Part shown: positions 23,181 through 34,087 of the stretch, piece after piece
How the letters are laid out: every line of letters starts with the position of its first letter
Position numbering within the stretch: position 1 is the first letter of the stretch
DNA from: Lottia gigantea
Taxonomy: Eukaryota; Mollusca; Gastropoda; Lottiidae
Direction of reading: 5' to 3'
DNA: 64,000 nucleotides
Assembly (NCBI RefSeq): GCF_000327385.1
Contig: NW_008706746.1
Coordinates: 7,740,640 to 7,804,639 of the forward strand
Made by a program: the position numbers and the translations under genes
Notes under the pieces: generated by a model
Told to the model about the DNA's origin: nothing
What the model saw: only the letters and a program-made list of their open reading frames with translations
Databases searched by the model: none

Positions 23181-25459
23181 ATCTGTGATATATAGAAAAG
23201 TCATATATAGAAATAGTGAATTTTCGTAAATTTCAAGTACTTCTGACGACTATTTACATATGTTCAAAATGTTCAAAAATCAACCTCCATAAATGCCGCA
23301 AATGTTCCTTTAACGTTGTTTTCAGACATTATCATTGTTATGATGAACATTTAGATCTCCAGGATCCAAACGAGTTAAAATCTGAGGAATATTGTGTGAC
23401 ATCGTTATTTACTGAAGGTATTACCATCCTTTGCATATTATATAGATATTGCACATCAATATCAATCGGTATAGTATACAAGAAACAATCTGAGTGACTG
23501 ACTGTTACTCAAGGACAAGGACTTTAACAGTGATTTACGATTGACATTAACAGATAACAGTCGAGACTAGTCGCCATCGAAAGTTCATACAATCTCAGGA
23601 ATATATCCTTAAGCTAAAAGATCATCTCATTATTCCATTAAGTTGTTACGGGTCGTCGCTCGTAATCGCAAATTAGGTCAAGACATTAGTAATGGAATTG
23701 GTGTCGAAGATACGATTCTTAACGTCCGTACATCTGTAAGGTGGAAAGCATTGAATCAAGTGTTCTTTTGTCAGTACAATGATTACTAGGAGTAGTGTGG
23801 CTTGCGATGTAAGACAACTTGTTAACTTCAGATGCTATTACCATCCTTAGCTTGGTAATAATACAGAAACCAGATTCAATTAGATCATTTTCTAAGGATC
23901 ATCCAATATCCTATCGTAATATCACCTGTGTGCATTGGCATCATAATTTGAGAAACCCTGAGAGCATAATGTATTTTGTTATTCTTCTTATTACATCATT
24001 ATCAATTTAACAGAGCAGCTAGTGTTAGATGGTAACATTTGTTTCTGCGGGCCAGTATCGCTTAGTCATAAACTAAAACACTTTTAAAAGTGAAGTTATG
24101 GAATTGATCCAATCATCAGTTAAATAAGATAACACCACAGTATCATACATGTATATTGTTACTGTACTTTTCACACACAATTCAAAAATAACAGATTACA
24201 ATGTGTTGGTGGTACCCATTTATAAAATATCAAACGAATCGTGCTTATCATGTAATCAACACTTTTATCTCTTCTACCATCTCATCAAAGACATGTTGTT
24301 TTCATTTACTCTGAGAAATTAGCTTATTTTAACATGGGATTAAATCACATATTTTAACAATTGTTTGGGTTTTATGTTATTAAGCAACGTTTACAAAAAC
24401 TGGGCGGAAGTTTTCACATATGTTTACATTTCGTTATGTGAGAATGTTCTTTGTGGTCTGTCCAAAAACCCGTAGGTGTCAGACGTTTGTAAACTAATTC
24501 AGTAATAGCTTTAATGAAACATAATAGCCTATGGGTCACCGTGATGCAATAGCCCGCTGTCTCACAATCTCGATTCTAAAATCAGTAGATTGCCATTATT
24601 TAATGGATTGAGACAAAACAACTGTTGAGACTTAGTCGTTATGGAATTAGTGCCAAAGTCGAAATACGGCTGATAAAACTATCGTTTGTCTGCAGATTTC
24701 ATCCCCCAAAAATACTAAAATAAAACAGGTGGCAAATTTTAGAGATGGTTACCATTTAAAGGGTTAGGCATAAACATTCAGATGGGGTGTGTACGTTAAA
24801 TATCCTGCCATAGATGGGGAAAACGGGAAGGGACAGGAATATATGGAGCAAAAACAATTAGTCCTATTAGTTAGCTAGGTAGTTTAAATGGTTAGTGTGG
24901 GTTTTGAAATTATTTCAGGGTGTGTACGATTATAATACATTGACAGATGGATATAAAAAACTTTTCAATATCACGAGCAACAACAATTACCGGGGCTTGT
25001 TTTATCATACATCTACACAACCCCTTATCATTAAAAAATTGTATAGCTATGTGGACTAACAAAACGGATGCAGAAGTGCAGATTGGCACTAGGTGTTCTG
25101 GCGAGAAGGCAGGCGACATCCGTCATGATAATGTTGCCAGAAGGATACTCACTGGTAGTACGAGACTAAATAATCGACACCAGGCATTTATTTACCACCT
25201 ACACAGCAGAACAAATTGTTTCGATAACATAATTGCTAGTTTACATAGAAAATAGTTTTTCCTCTTAAATACATTACAATAATCACATTGATCGTTCGTT
25301 ATCTTCCAAACGTGATGTTTGTCGCCATTATTAAAAACATTTTTAATTATAAGTCTGATCTATCTCAATATGACTGATAAACACTGCCGATAATTCTCGT
25401 TCTTTTAATTTAAAAAGTGTTGTCTGATATCAGATGGATAAAGTTTAATTCAATAAGAA
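23181..25459. other. Non-coding, nothing firmly recognised
   Basis: At 24910-25255 both strands are open for 70-100 codons just left of the Ngaro element. Neither translation shows an RT, gag or host domain that I recognise. Frames at 23216-23497 and 23819-24010 are also anonymous. Confidence 0.4.
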
Positions 25460-25489
25460 AAATACAAATCGGCAAATTCTGCCGATTCT

Positions 25490-25800
25490 TCTTATAATAA
25501 TAGAAATAAGTTTGACTCAACAGGTAATTTTGGTTCCAAAGCAAACAAGTACGCCACAAACAAATGTTTTAAATTTAATTATAAAAGTTTTTGCAATAGA
25601 GTAAACTGTAAGTATCAGCATTCCTGTATAAAATGCAGTAAGGAACATCCTTTTAAGGTTTGTAACTTGGTAGGTGTGGATTCCCCAAAGAATGATGGTG
25701 GATCCAATAGCATTAAATCAAAATTCCAACAGCAGGGATCCAACAATAGCAAACCTGTGGACATAAGGCAAAACTCCAATTCAAATAGATCCTCTAGTTA
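25490..25800 (+). pseudogene. Gag-like zinc-finger region of the Ngaro element
   Basis: A Cys/His-rich cluster with the spacing of a CCCH finger followed by a knuckle (…FCNRVNCKYQHSCIKCSKEHPF…), then a low-complexity Asn/Ser/Gln-rich tail. Cys/His fingers of this sort sit near the end of the first ORF in Ngaro and DIRS elements and are thought to bind the element's RNA. Only this last part of the ORF is recognisable here. The remnant is a fossil. Confidence 0.65.
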
Positions 25801-25849
25801 AATATCTAAAATTCTATCCTGATCTTGAAACTGCTCAGGAAATAGAAAA

Positions 25850-27350
25850 TGGCTTTAGAAATGGTTTTAATCTTCACTGTGAAGGCCCTAGAGAATTTCA
25901 TCAGTCCAAAAATTTGAAAAGTGCATATGAACATCCAGCTGCCACTTTTGAGAAACCTGATACAGAAATTGGACTAGGTAGAATGATAGGTCCTTTTGAT
26001 CAGCCTCCCATTGAAAATCTTAGAATTTCTCCCATAGGTATAGTTCCAAAGTCTTCCTCTGGTTTTAGATTAATTACTCATTTATCCTACCCTGCTGACA
26101 AGAGTGTTAACGATTTTATAGATCCCAAATATTGCAAAGTAAACTATACATCTTTTGACACTGTGATTGACATGATTGCCAATTTGGGCGAAGGAGCAAA
26201 ACTTGCAAAAGTGGATATCAAAAGTGCATTTCGATTACTACCAATAAACCCTCAGGATTTTGAACTTTTAGGTATTGAATTTAATAATAAGTTTTATGTT
26301 GACAAATGTCTCCCTATGGGCTGTTCGATTTCTTGCAATTTATTTGAAAAATTTTCCACATTTTTGCATTGGTTAGTGTCATTTTTCTGTGGGAAATCTA
26401 CTGTTGATCACTACTTGGATGATTTCATTTTTGCCGGTCATGTAAATACTAATGATTGCTTTGAGCTGAAATCTTGTTTTGAAAATTTGTGTGCAGAGAT
26501 TGGCATTCGCCTTGCAGATGACATGTCAGTTGGTCCAACAAAAATTTTGACATTTCTAGGACTTGAGATTGATACCGAATTGATGTGTATACGTATTCCA
26601 GATAACAAGTGTCAAGCTTTACGTGGTAGACTTGTAGAACTGTTAGGAAGGAAAAAAGTTCAATTAAGAGAATTTCAGTCAGTGGTTGGCTTGTTGAATA
26701 TTTTCACTAAAGCTATTAGGGCTGGACGTACTTTTAATCGTCGATTCTATAATGCAATGAAAGGTATTAATAAACCACATCATAAGGTTAAAATCCGTCA
26801 AGAGTTGAAAGATGGTATCAAAGTTTGGCTAAAATTTCTTGATGAATTTCCAGGCCACATCTATTTTCCAGAATCTCACTGGGATAGAAGCGATACTCTC
26901 AGGCTGTATACTGACAGTTCAGGTAATCCAGATTTAGGATGTGGTGCATCTTTTTGGGAATCAGTGGGTTTTTTATCGATGGCCTGACAGTTGGAAAAAT
27001 ACTGGAGTTTTCAGAGATATGACCTTTTAGAGATGATACCTATTGTCTTAGCACTTATGGTTTGGGGAAGTAAGTTGTCCAACAAACGAATTAAATTTTA
27101 CATTGATAATCTATCTCTAGTGTATATATTAACATCTTTAACCTCAAAATCAAAAAGAGAAATGTCACTAATTAGACCTTTTGTTTTGGCAACTATGAAA
27201 TTGAATGTCATTTTTAAACCTCAGCACATCAGTACCCTTGATAATGATATTGCTGATTCAATTTCTCGTAAGCAGTGGTCAAGACTCAGCACATCAGTAC
27301 CCTTGATAATGATATTGCTGATTCAATTTCTCGTAAGCAGTGGTCAAGAC
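25850..27350 (+). pseudogene. Reverse transcriptase and RNase H region of the Ngaro element
   Basis: RT motifs are clear: a KVDIKSAFR palm motif, the LPMGCSIS block, and the catalytic YLDD box. They are followed by the thumb region and an RNase H fold that starts at LYTDSSG and includes the YIDN segment and a closing DNDIADSISR. The RT type matches DIRS/Ngaro elements rather than LINEs. The region is interrupted and cannot be functional as it stands. Confidence 0.88.
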
Positions 27351-27399
27351 TATTCAGCTTAGTACCAGATGCAGATTCCGTCCCACAGCCAGTTCCAGT

Positions 27400-28330
27400 G
27401 GAATTTCATCAAATGATCTGCAGCTTGAAGCTCAACGATTGCTGACCTCAGCTTTAGCAAAGAATACATCAACTACTTATTCCACTGGTTTGCAAGCATT
27501 TACCAAATATAGATCTGGCTGAAATTTTGATAATATTTGGCCTCCTCCTCTTAACCATATCATAAAATTTATTGCCTACTTATCCTTGAAAGGCTTGGCT
27601 TATTCAACTGCAAAAGTTTACATCTCTTCCATTGGCTATCATTGCAAGAAAATAATTTCATTGATACAACACAAAATTTTATAGTTTCTAAAATATTAGA
27701 TGGTTATGAAGATCTAGAGGTAGTAAAGATATACGATTGCCGATCACACCAGAACTTTTAATGCGCATGTTTCACGTCATTCCGAGCATTGCGTTTAATT
27801 TTTATGAATCAACACTATTCAAAGCTGTATTCTCATTAACTTATTTTGGCTTCTTTCGTGTTGGCGAGATAGCTATGTGCAAGGGAAATAACTTAGCATC
27901 TGTACATCTGAAAATTTGGAAATTGATTGGCAAAATTTTTTGATTAATGTTACTCAATCTAAAACTGATCAATTTGGCCAAGGAGTTACACTATCAATTC
28001 CAAAGACAAACAATCCTTTTTATATGTCCTTCTCTTAACCTCCGAGAATTTCTGAGAATTCGCCCTAAGCAATCTGGTCCATTGTTTTGCCATTTCAGTG
28101 GACATTCTCTCACAAGGTACCAATTCACTGCCTTTTTAAACAAAACCATGAATTTTTTTAATTATGAGGCATCTCGCTATAAAGCTCACTCCTTCCGTAT
28201 AGGAACTGCTACCACTGCAGCTTTGATAGACATACCAGATGACATCATTATGCAGGCCGGGAGATGGAAATCATCAGTTTTCAAAACTTATATAAGAACT
28301 CCTCTCACCCGCATTCCAAATCTATATTAA
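27400..28330 (+). pseudogene. Tyrosine recombinase (integrase) region of the Ngaro element
   Basis: The C-terminal catalytic box is visible: HSFRIG (H-x-x-R), AGRW, and the tyrosine in FKTYIR. The first arginine region is recognisable by FFRVGE. These are hallmarks of the lambda-integrase superfamily, which DIRS-like elements use to insert a circular DNA copy without target-site duplication. The remnant is interrupted. Confidence 0.85.
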
Positions 28331-28339
28331 TCATATGAT

Positions 28340-28860
28340 TTGTCAACTTTTTTCAGGAACAATCAAAGTTTGGTGTGTGGGATCCTCCCTTAAAAAGATA
28401 GTCTTCTTGTTTTCACATCAACCAGATGGACCTAACTTAGGTCTGGATGATTGTACCTTATGGTGGCAAGGATACGGTGGGTTTACATTATGCAAACTCA
28501 AATACCAACTTCGTCATTTACTAGAATTAGAAGGGCTTCCACACTATTTATTAATTCACTGTGGTGGAAATGACTTAGGTCTTAAGCCTCTATGCGATCT
28601 TTATAAAAAGGTTGCAAACTTGTTGGCTGAAATTCAGCGAATTTTCCCTGTTTCAAACCTAATTTGGTCACAGGTATTGCCAAGAATGCATTGGAAATAT
28701 GTCAGAAATAATAAAAGCATGGATAAGTGTAGAATAAGACTAAATAGCTTTGTTACTAAAAGAGTACTTGAAATGGGGGGTTACTGCATCAAGTATGGAA
28801 TTTGGGCCGTTGTAACTCACATTTTGTGGATGATGTGCACTTGTCCCATGAATATATGTA
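28340..28860 (+). pseudogene. SGNH-hydrolase domain of the Ngaro element
   Basis: Block I appears as VWCVGSSL (in place of GDS), and block III as HCGGNDLG. Between them lies a typical helix-rich segment containing YLLIHCGGND. This fold is an esterase/lipase type, and its role in retroelements is unknown. It follows the recombinase directly, as known for many Ngaro copies. The remnant is interrupted. Confidence 0.8.
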
Positions 28861-28992
28861 CCATTGTTTTTAATTGCCTTGTTAATTGTTTTTTATTTGT
28901 TACTTGGCACTCTTGGTCACGGCAGGCAATGTACCGCAATTCCTTCACAATTTTTGTATTTGTGGCGGAGGTTCTGTGGTTACTTCACCTTT

Positions 28993-29232
28993 TGGCCAAT
29001 ATGCGGCACATTGTTTTTTGACAAGCACTGTTTCCAGGCCTCATATCTCTGTTTTTTCTATGAGAGGCTGCCATAAATGCTTTTGCCGGCAGCCTCATGT
29101 ATTGAGTTGTATTACATTGTAATACATTGTAATACATTGTTGCACATTGTATATAATTTATGTTAATCCTGCCGTGACATTTTAGTGCCAATAAAATATA
29201 TTTTAATTCAATGCAATCTCCTTCTTCAATAA
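28993..29232 (+). repeat. Ngaro 3' split repeat, first copy (B1)
   Basis: It starts TGGCCAATATGCGGCAC and ends near CAATGCAATCTCC. It includes the hairpin-like GCTGCC…GCCGGCAGCC and an ATTACATTGTA/ATACATTGT run. It aligns along its length with 29809-30022, with only a few small differences. Confidence 0.92.
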
Positions 29233-29808
29233 TCACATTTATTCCCACAAAGAATAAATGTTTTTATTGTAGAGGACTACAGGATGTAGTCATGCTCATA
29301 ATATTTTGTCCTGTGGAAAACTCCACTAGTTCAAGGTTGTGTTAGCGTGCCCTAGCCTGGGGATTTTGAGTACATTCACTAGGTGGCGGTTACAACTTCC
29401 TCTTTCAACTCAGCTAGGCTTTGAGACAGACTGCAATTTTTTGGTAGGTTAGAAAATTTATATTTTGTCAGTGTATTGATTTTTAAAGCCACACTCCCAC
29501 CCAACTAATGAAATTATGAGAATCGTGCTCCCTTTTGTGTATCATATATTTTCAGGAAAAGTTTGACGTGTTCCTATAATACAGATATTGATAAGATACA
29601 AGAACTTCTATTTATTTCACCAGTTATTAATAGTGAATGGTGGAATTCGGAGCAAATCGTCACGACAGGATTTCATCTGTTATAAAGTGTTTTAGAACAT
29701 TTTCTGTGTTTAAAACTTTGTTAAATATATACTATATCTGAATTTGGATACTTTTTCTGGGAATTTTACTATTTAATATTTCAGGAACTTGACATATAAC
29801 TGCCAAAG
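29233..29808 (+). repeat. Segment between the two 3' repeats, expected A2 part of the Ngaro end
   Basis: It is flanked by the two direct repeats, as the A2 segment is in the A1-ORFs-B1-A2-B2 layout of Ngaro elements. I looked for a matching A1 left of the gag-like region and saw none, consistent with loss of the 5' end. Confidence 0.6.
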
Positions 29809-30022
29809 TGGCCAATATGCGGCACTGTTTCCAGGCCTCATATCTCTGTTTTTTTCTTTCGGGGCTGCCATAAATGCTTTTGCCGGCAGCCTCATGTATT
29901 GAGTTGTATTACATTGTAATACATTGTTGCACATTGTATATAATTTATGTTAATCCTGCCGTGACATTTTAGTGCCAATAACAATAAAATATTTTAATTC
30001 AATGCAATCTCCTACTCCAATA
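29809..30022 (+). repeat. Ngaro 3' split repeat, second copy (B2), element right end
   Basis: Near-identical to 28993-29232. The similarity stops after CTCC-x-ACTCCAATAA, which marks the probable right end of the element. Confidence 0.9.
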
Positions 30023-30191
30023 AAGGATATTATGAGTTATGAGGTGAAAGTATTAAGATGATGACAAAAATTCATAACAGACCCATTGCCAAAAAGGATG
30101 AAAACAACCATGGTTTAACATGCACCTTGCCCCTTTTTAAGCCTAGCATTCAGAGCATACCGATCATGAGATATAACGTAACTTAATTACT

Positions 30192-30232
30192 AGATGTGCA
30201 CATTAAAGATCCCAAAACAATTGGCTGCCATG
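30192..30232 (-). repeat. GGGATCTTTAACGT-family dispersed repeat, short copy
   Basis: The reverse complement contains TTTTGGGATCTTTAATGTGC, matching the core of the copies near 50.6 and 59.9 kb. Only the core is clear here. Confidence 0.5.
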
Positions 30233-32647
30233 CAAGAGATTTATTTATTGATGACACTATAACACAGGACCTTGGTTTGATATAAACCAGAGAACTGATG
30301 ATTATAGTAAGAGAGGAACATATGATTTCCATAATCATTAATGATTACAATCAAATCAAAAAATTTAAATATTATCTTGTGTAAACCAATGATCGCATTA
30401 TCGTGTATTAGCGTAGCCAACATGTTGGCTTTCCATTCAAGAAATCTTGAGTTTTCTTCCTTCCCCCAAACCAAAATATACGATTAAAACCTTGAAGACT
30501 TTAAGGTAATCCAATTGTTCTTGTCGATGTACTCTGAATTAGTAAAGCCGATTGGATTTGGTAAATCAGGTTTGTAAGAAAAGAGTATGACGGTGGAATG
30601 GTTTTGATATCCGCCTTGTTAACCGAGTATTAATGGCTATCATTGAAAATTGCGTGTTTATTAATAGAAATATACGAGGATTCTGGTGATCTGAAAACGA
30701 TTCATTGCGTTTCCTGGACAAGACACAGACAAAATGGCGACTAACTAAAATAGATCGACAATAAAATCTAATGTTTTGATCTTGAATTCAAATTTCGCTG
30801 CCAGAAACAAAGCTTCATGACTGGATTATAAATAGTACTTTCAATGAAGATTAGATCTTTGCAATTTGATAATTATCGAAATGGAAAACACACATGACAT
30901 TTGGTTTTATCTCTTACAGTTTAATCTATCGATGGTCTTGGGAGCTTTAACTGCTCAGAGGGGGTGGGTTTTAAATTAAACGTGCTGTTAACGGACAGGA
31001 TGACCCATATCGAAGAAGGAGTTGTGTTCGTCAAATATTGTCCGCTGATCGGAAAGCTGACAATTTGTAATAACCTCAAGAAGTGTAATGCGGCTTGTCA
31101 CTATCAAGGTTTTCCATCAAAAACTTGGTTAAAGTTGTCTGCTGTTACGAGCAAAGTGTTTCTGATGACATGTCAAAGAAAAGACGTGAATTGAATGTTA
31201 ACACATAGTACAATTCTTTCCACCAATTCAACCAATTCGTTCATCATTATTTTTGTCCACACTTTTTTAGATTTGAAGTCATTCAGCGACCTTTTACCAC
31301 CGTTTTACCATGTGCTTTTGTAAACAACATTGCATCATTCCCAAACCTAACGCTGATTGATTAATTCCATCATTGCCATTCAAGTTTATAGAAATATAGG
31401 ATGCAATTCTACTCCATCAAGGTTTTTGATCCAAGTTTTCTTTAACCGTTGTATTGTCACTATTAAGGAAACATGGTCAAAGAGAACTTTGAAAGTGACA
31501 ACCGAGTTCAATAGCCCAGTAGTTAGTACAGGATGTCGTATAGACTCAGCAAATGGAAATAATTTGTTTGGGGCTCAAGTGGCCAAAGTCTTACTTATTG
31601 TCTACATCCTTGATCGCAACAAGAAATGATGCGTGGGCTCTCTCGATATATGAGAGGTTACGAAATAATTGCTAATTATTTCGATATTCTCTCGTCTTAA
31701 TAACAATATTTTCAGGCTTCCCTCATTTCCTATTATAAAGTAGTTCTAATGATTTTATATAAATCACTGATATTAGAAACCCTAGAAATGGTGATATATG
31801 AATGTTTACTGTCTATCACTGATATGTATTTCATTTCCTATCACATTTTCATCATCTGTTTCCTTAAAAGGTGAGTGCACGTCACGTCAGTGTGGTTAGA
31901 TTAAAGCCCTTCTGAAACAAGATAAGGGGAGCTTATAAAATCCAGAAATGTCACGAAGCCTTAATGTCTAGATTTGGTTTAAGGAAATGTTAAGACATAA
32001 ATCTGGATCATAGTTTTTATGCTTCGATTCTTGTTGGTTTCTATACCCGAAATAGCAATAAGGGTACAACACAGAACATCAAACAGCATTAGACAATATG
32101 CATAAAATTCATATCTGAAGGCATCAAACAAAGCTAAAATTTCAGATTGACGTTAATGATGAGCCTGAAAATATTTCCACTGTAGGAAACGTAACTGAAT
32201 TCATCACCAAAAGCACTAACACGAAAGAAATGTCATTTAACAACAATCTCCGAACATCTATTTAACTAAAATGATAAAATCTTATATAAGTTGAAATATT
32301 ATTATGTTATTCAAACTCCACAATATAGTCAAAAAATTGTCAGCGGAAAGACAGAGAGTGTTATGTTAATAGCGTTGTTGGCCCGCATAGAAAATGATGG
32401 TGTTCACGATCGCATACTTAAAAGCTTTAAAAAAGAACATCTTCAGTATATAAAAACTCGCGTGTGTTCTGCTATCAAGTAAAGTATTGAGAAAAGGACA
32501 CCGATAAATATCTAGTCCATATTACCGCCTGTTAGTCTACCGTAAATTGCGTTTCCTTTTCCCAATTTACTCGTAAATCTAAATCTTGTAATTGCCTTGT
32601 CTATCGTTAACATTGCTAACCCAGTTATCATGTAAACAGCTATATTC
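30233..32647. other. Non-coding, nothing firmly recognised
   Basis: Frames at 30964-31194 and 31357-31629 (plus) have protein-like stretches (for example VTIKETWSKRTLKVTTEF), but I see no domain, conserved cysteine pattern or good splice borders. Confidence 0.4.
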
Positions 32648-33010
32648 TGGTCAACATATCCATTTAGAAGATAATTAGTTCACATAACATAATGTTGTCT
32701 TCATGTTTCTGACAAACTGTCTATGCTATCATGCAATCTCAATATACAGCATATTAGTTGATAGAACAATATGTTTGTCAGGCCAACTATGCTATCAAGT
32801 AAATTTGTCCATATAGACACATTTCATGCTGACCTTTGTTGGCACTCACTTCTTTCCAGTAATCTTGTTCATGTAGAACAATTAGCTGACAGAACATAAT
32901 GTGGGCCCGGAATGCCTCTGCTATATCTGATATATCTTGCCCATACAGAACACATTTAGCTGACAGAACATCATTTTGTCTTGCTGTTTCTGACAAATTG
33001 ACAATAGCGC
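32648..33010. repeat. Degenerate tandem repeat, about five units of 65-85 bp
   Basis: Recurring elements are AGCTGACAGAACAT (twice; TAGTTGATAGAACAA once), CATA-x-AGAACA, CTATGCTATCA (twice) and TTTCTGACAAA (twice). The units vary in length and identity. The minus-strand frame 32787-33041 lies inside this array and is not called. Confidence 0.6.
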
Positions 33011-33930
33011 ACAGCATTATACTGTTGTATGGCGTTCTCAACAGACGGCTCAGCCAGCTTATGTCAAGCTAACCCTTTTAGTGGCGATCTAGCATTCGTT
33101 ATGCTCTTCAGCAACATGTTCTTGATAATCAATCTATGACGGGTAATAGAGCATTACCAATGCTAGAGGGACACTAAAAGTTTAACATCATGCGATACGT
33201 TTAACAATCTATCAGTAGCATGATTGCTGTTCTGTAGAAGATTATGTAGATCATTGCCTCACAGGCCAAGTCACCTTCAGAAATGACATCAGTGAGTGCA
33301 AATGCTTTTGTGAGACAGCAATTTCCGAGGAGATTTAACCGAGCTACAGCAATTTTAGTGGAAATGAGACAAATATCTCAAGTTCCGTTGAACAGCTTTT
33401 TCAGTGACAAACATTAGCGAAAAACCAGGGAATTTGAGTCCATGGAAGTATTTTTTAATATTTAAGCTGATCAGTGGGAAACAAGATAAATACCAGTTAC
33501 AAATGACATCAAAAAATGGCAATTCGATTGAACCTTTCTTGTCTTCTTGTGTAAAGACATCAGGGAAAGCTGAGAGATGTAATATGAAGACTTGGCGGCC
33601 TGTCATTGCAGTAGAGAGATAGCGGTTCCGTTGATATCTCCAATATCGTCTTGACATTTCCCATTTCATTACACAGCGACAAATTAAAACTAGATGGCAC
33701 ACTCAATTCATCTCATGGTTTCCTGCTGTCAGCAAAATTGTTACATAAAAACCCCAAACCAGACTTCTCCAAGAGTTAGTGTCAACTAGAGGGTTAAATA
33801 AAAAAGATGCTATAACCGTCTTGCACTAGGGCTTCTGTTACATGTCATATGGATGTTAGTACCACCCAGACGTTTTAGCCTGTCAGTAGAGATGATAACT
33901 GCACATTTATTTTCAGACAGGTCCACGAAT
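33011..33930. other. Non-coding, nothing recognised
   Basis: Overlapping frames on both strands (33355-33702 minus, 33404-33622 plus) show no motif. Confidence 0.45.
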
Positions 33931-34087
33931 GCTCAGATCATTTTGCTATTTATCATAGTTGAAATAATTAGTAGCTCCAATCTTTAGTCGATGACCATAG
34001 GTATGGAACACAAAACACCACCCCCCCCCCCCCATCCCCGCTCAAATCATTTTGCTATTTATCATAGTTTCAATGATTAGTAGCTCC
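33931..34087. repeat. 48-bp direct repeat flanking a poly(C) run
   Basis: Copy 1 (33931-33978) and copy 2 (34040-34087) share CATTTTGCTATTTATCATAG and ATTAGTAGCTCC and differ at only about five sites. A run of 13 C lies just before the second copy (34021-34033). Confidence 0.9.

Larger units (their letters stand above)
25460..30022 (+). mobile_element. Ngaro/DIRS-group tyrosine-recombinase retroelement, broken and 5'-incomplete
   Basis: Parts in order: a gag-like cysteine/histidine-rich region; reverse transcriptase with RNase H; a tyrosine recombinase; an SGNH-hydrolase domain; then a repeat, a unique segment and the repeat again at the 3' end. That order, a recombinase instead of a DDE integrase, and the split direct repeats at the tail are diagnostic of the Ngaro branch of DIRS-like elements. 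The hydrolase is also known from Ngaro elements. The reading frames carry roughly half a dozen interruptions, and the 5' repeat and most of gag are missing. The two 3' repeat copies are still very alike, so the insertion looks fairly young in evolutionary terms although it is dead. The 5' boundary is approximate. Confidence 0.85.

Noticed and set aside
28864-29248. Small frames on both strands at the end of the Ngaro hydrolase region
   Set aside because: They fall in the hydrolase tail and the 3' repeat, and show no independent domain.
31357-31629. 90-codon plus-strand frame with protein-like segment
   Set aside because: No recognisable domain, and the only borders are weak. Kept as a note in the non-coding entry.
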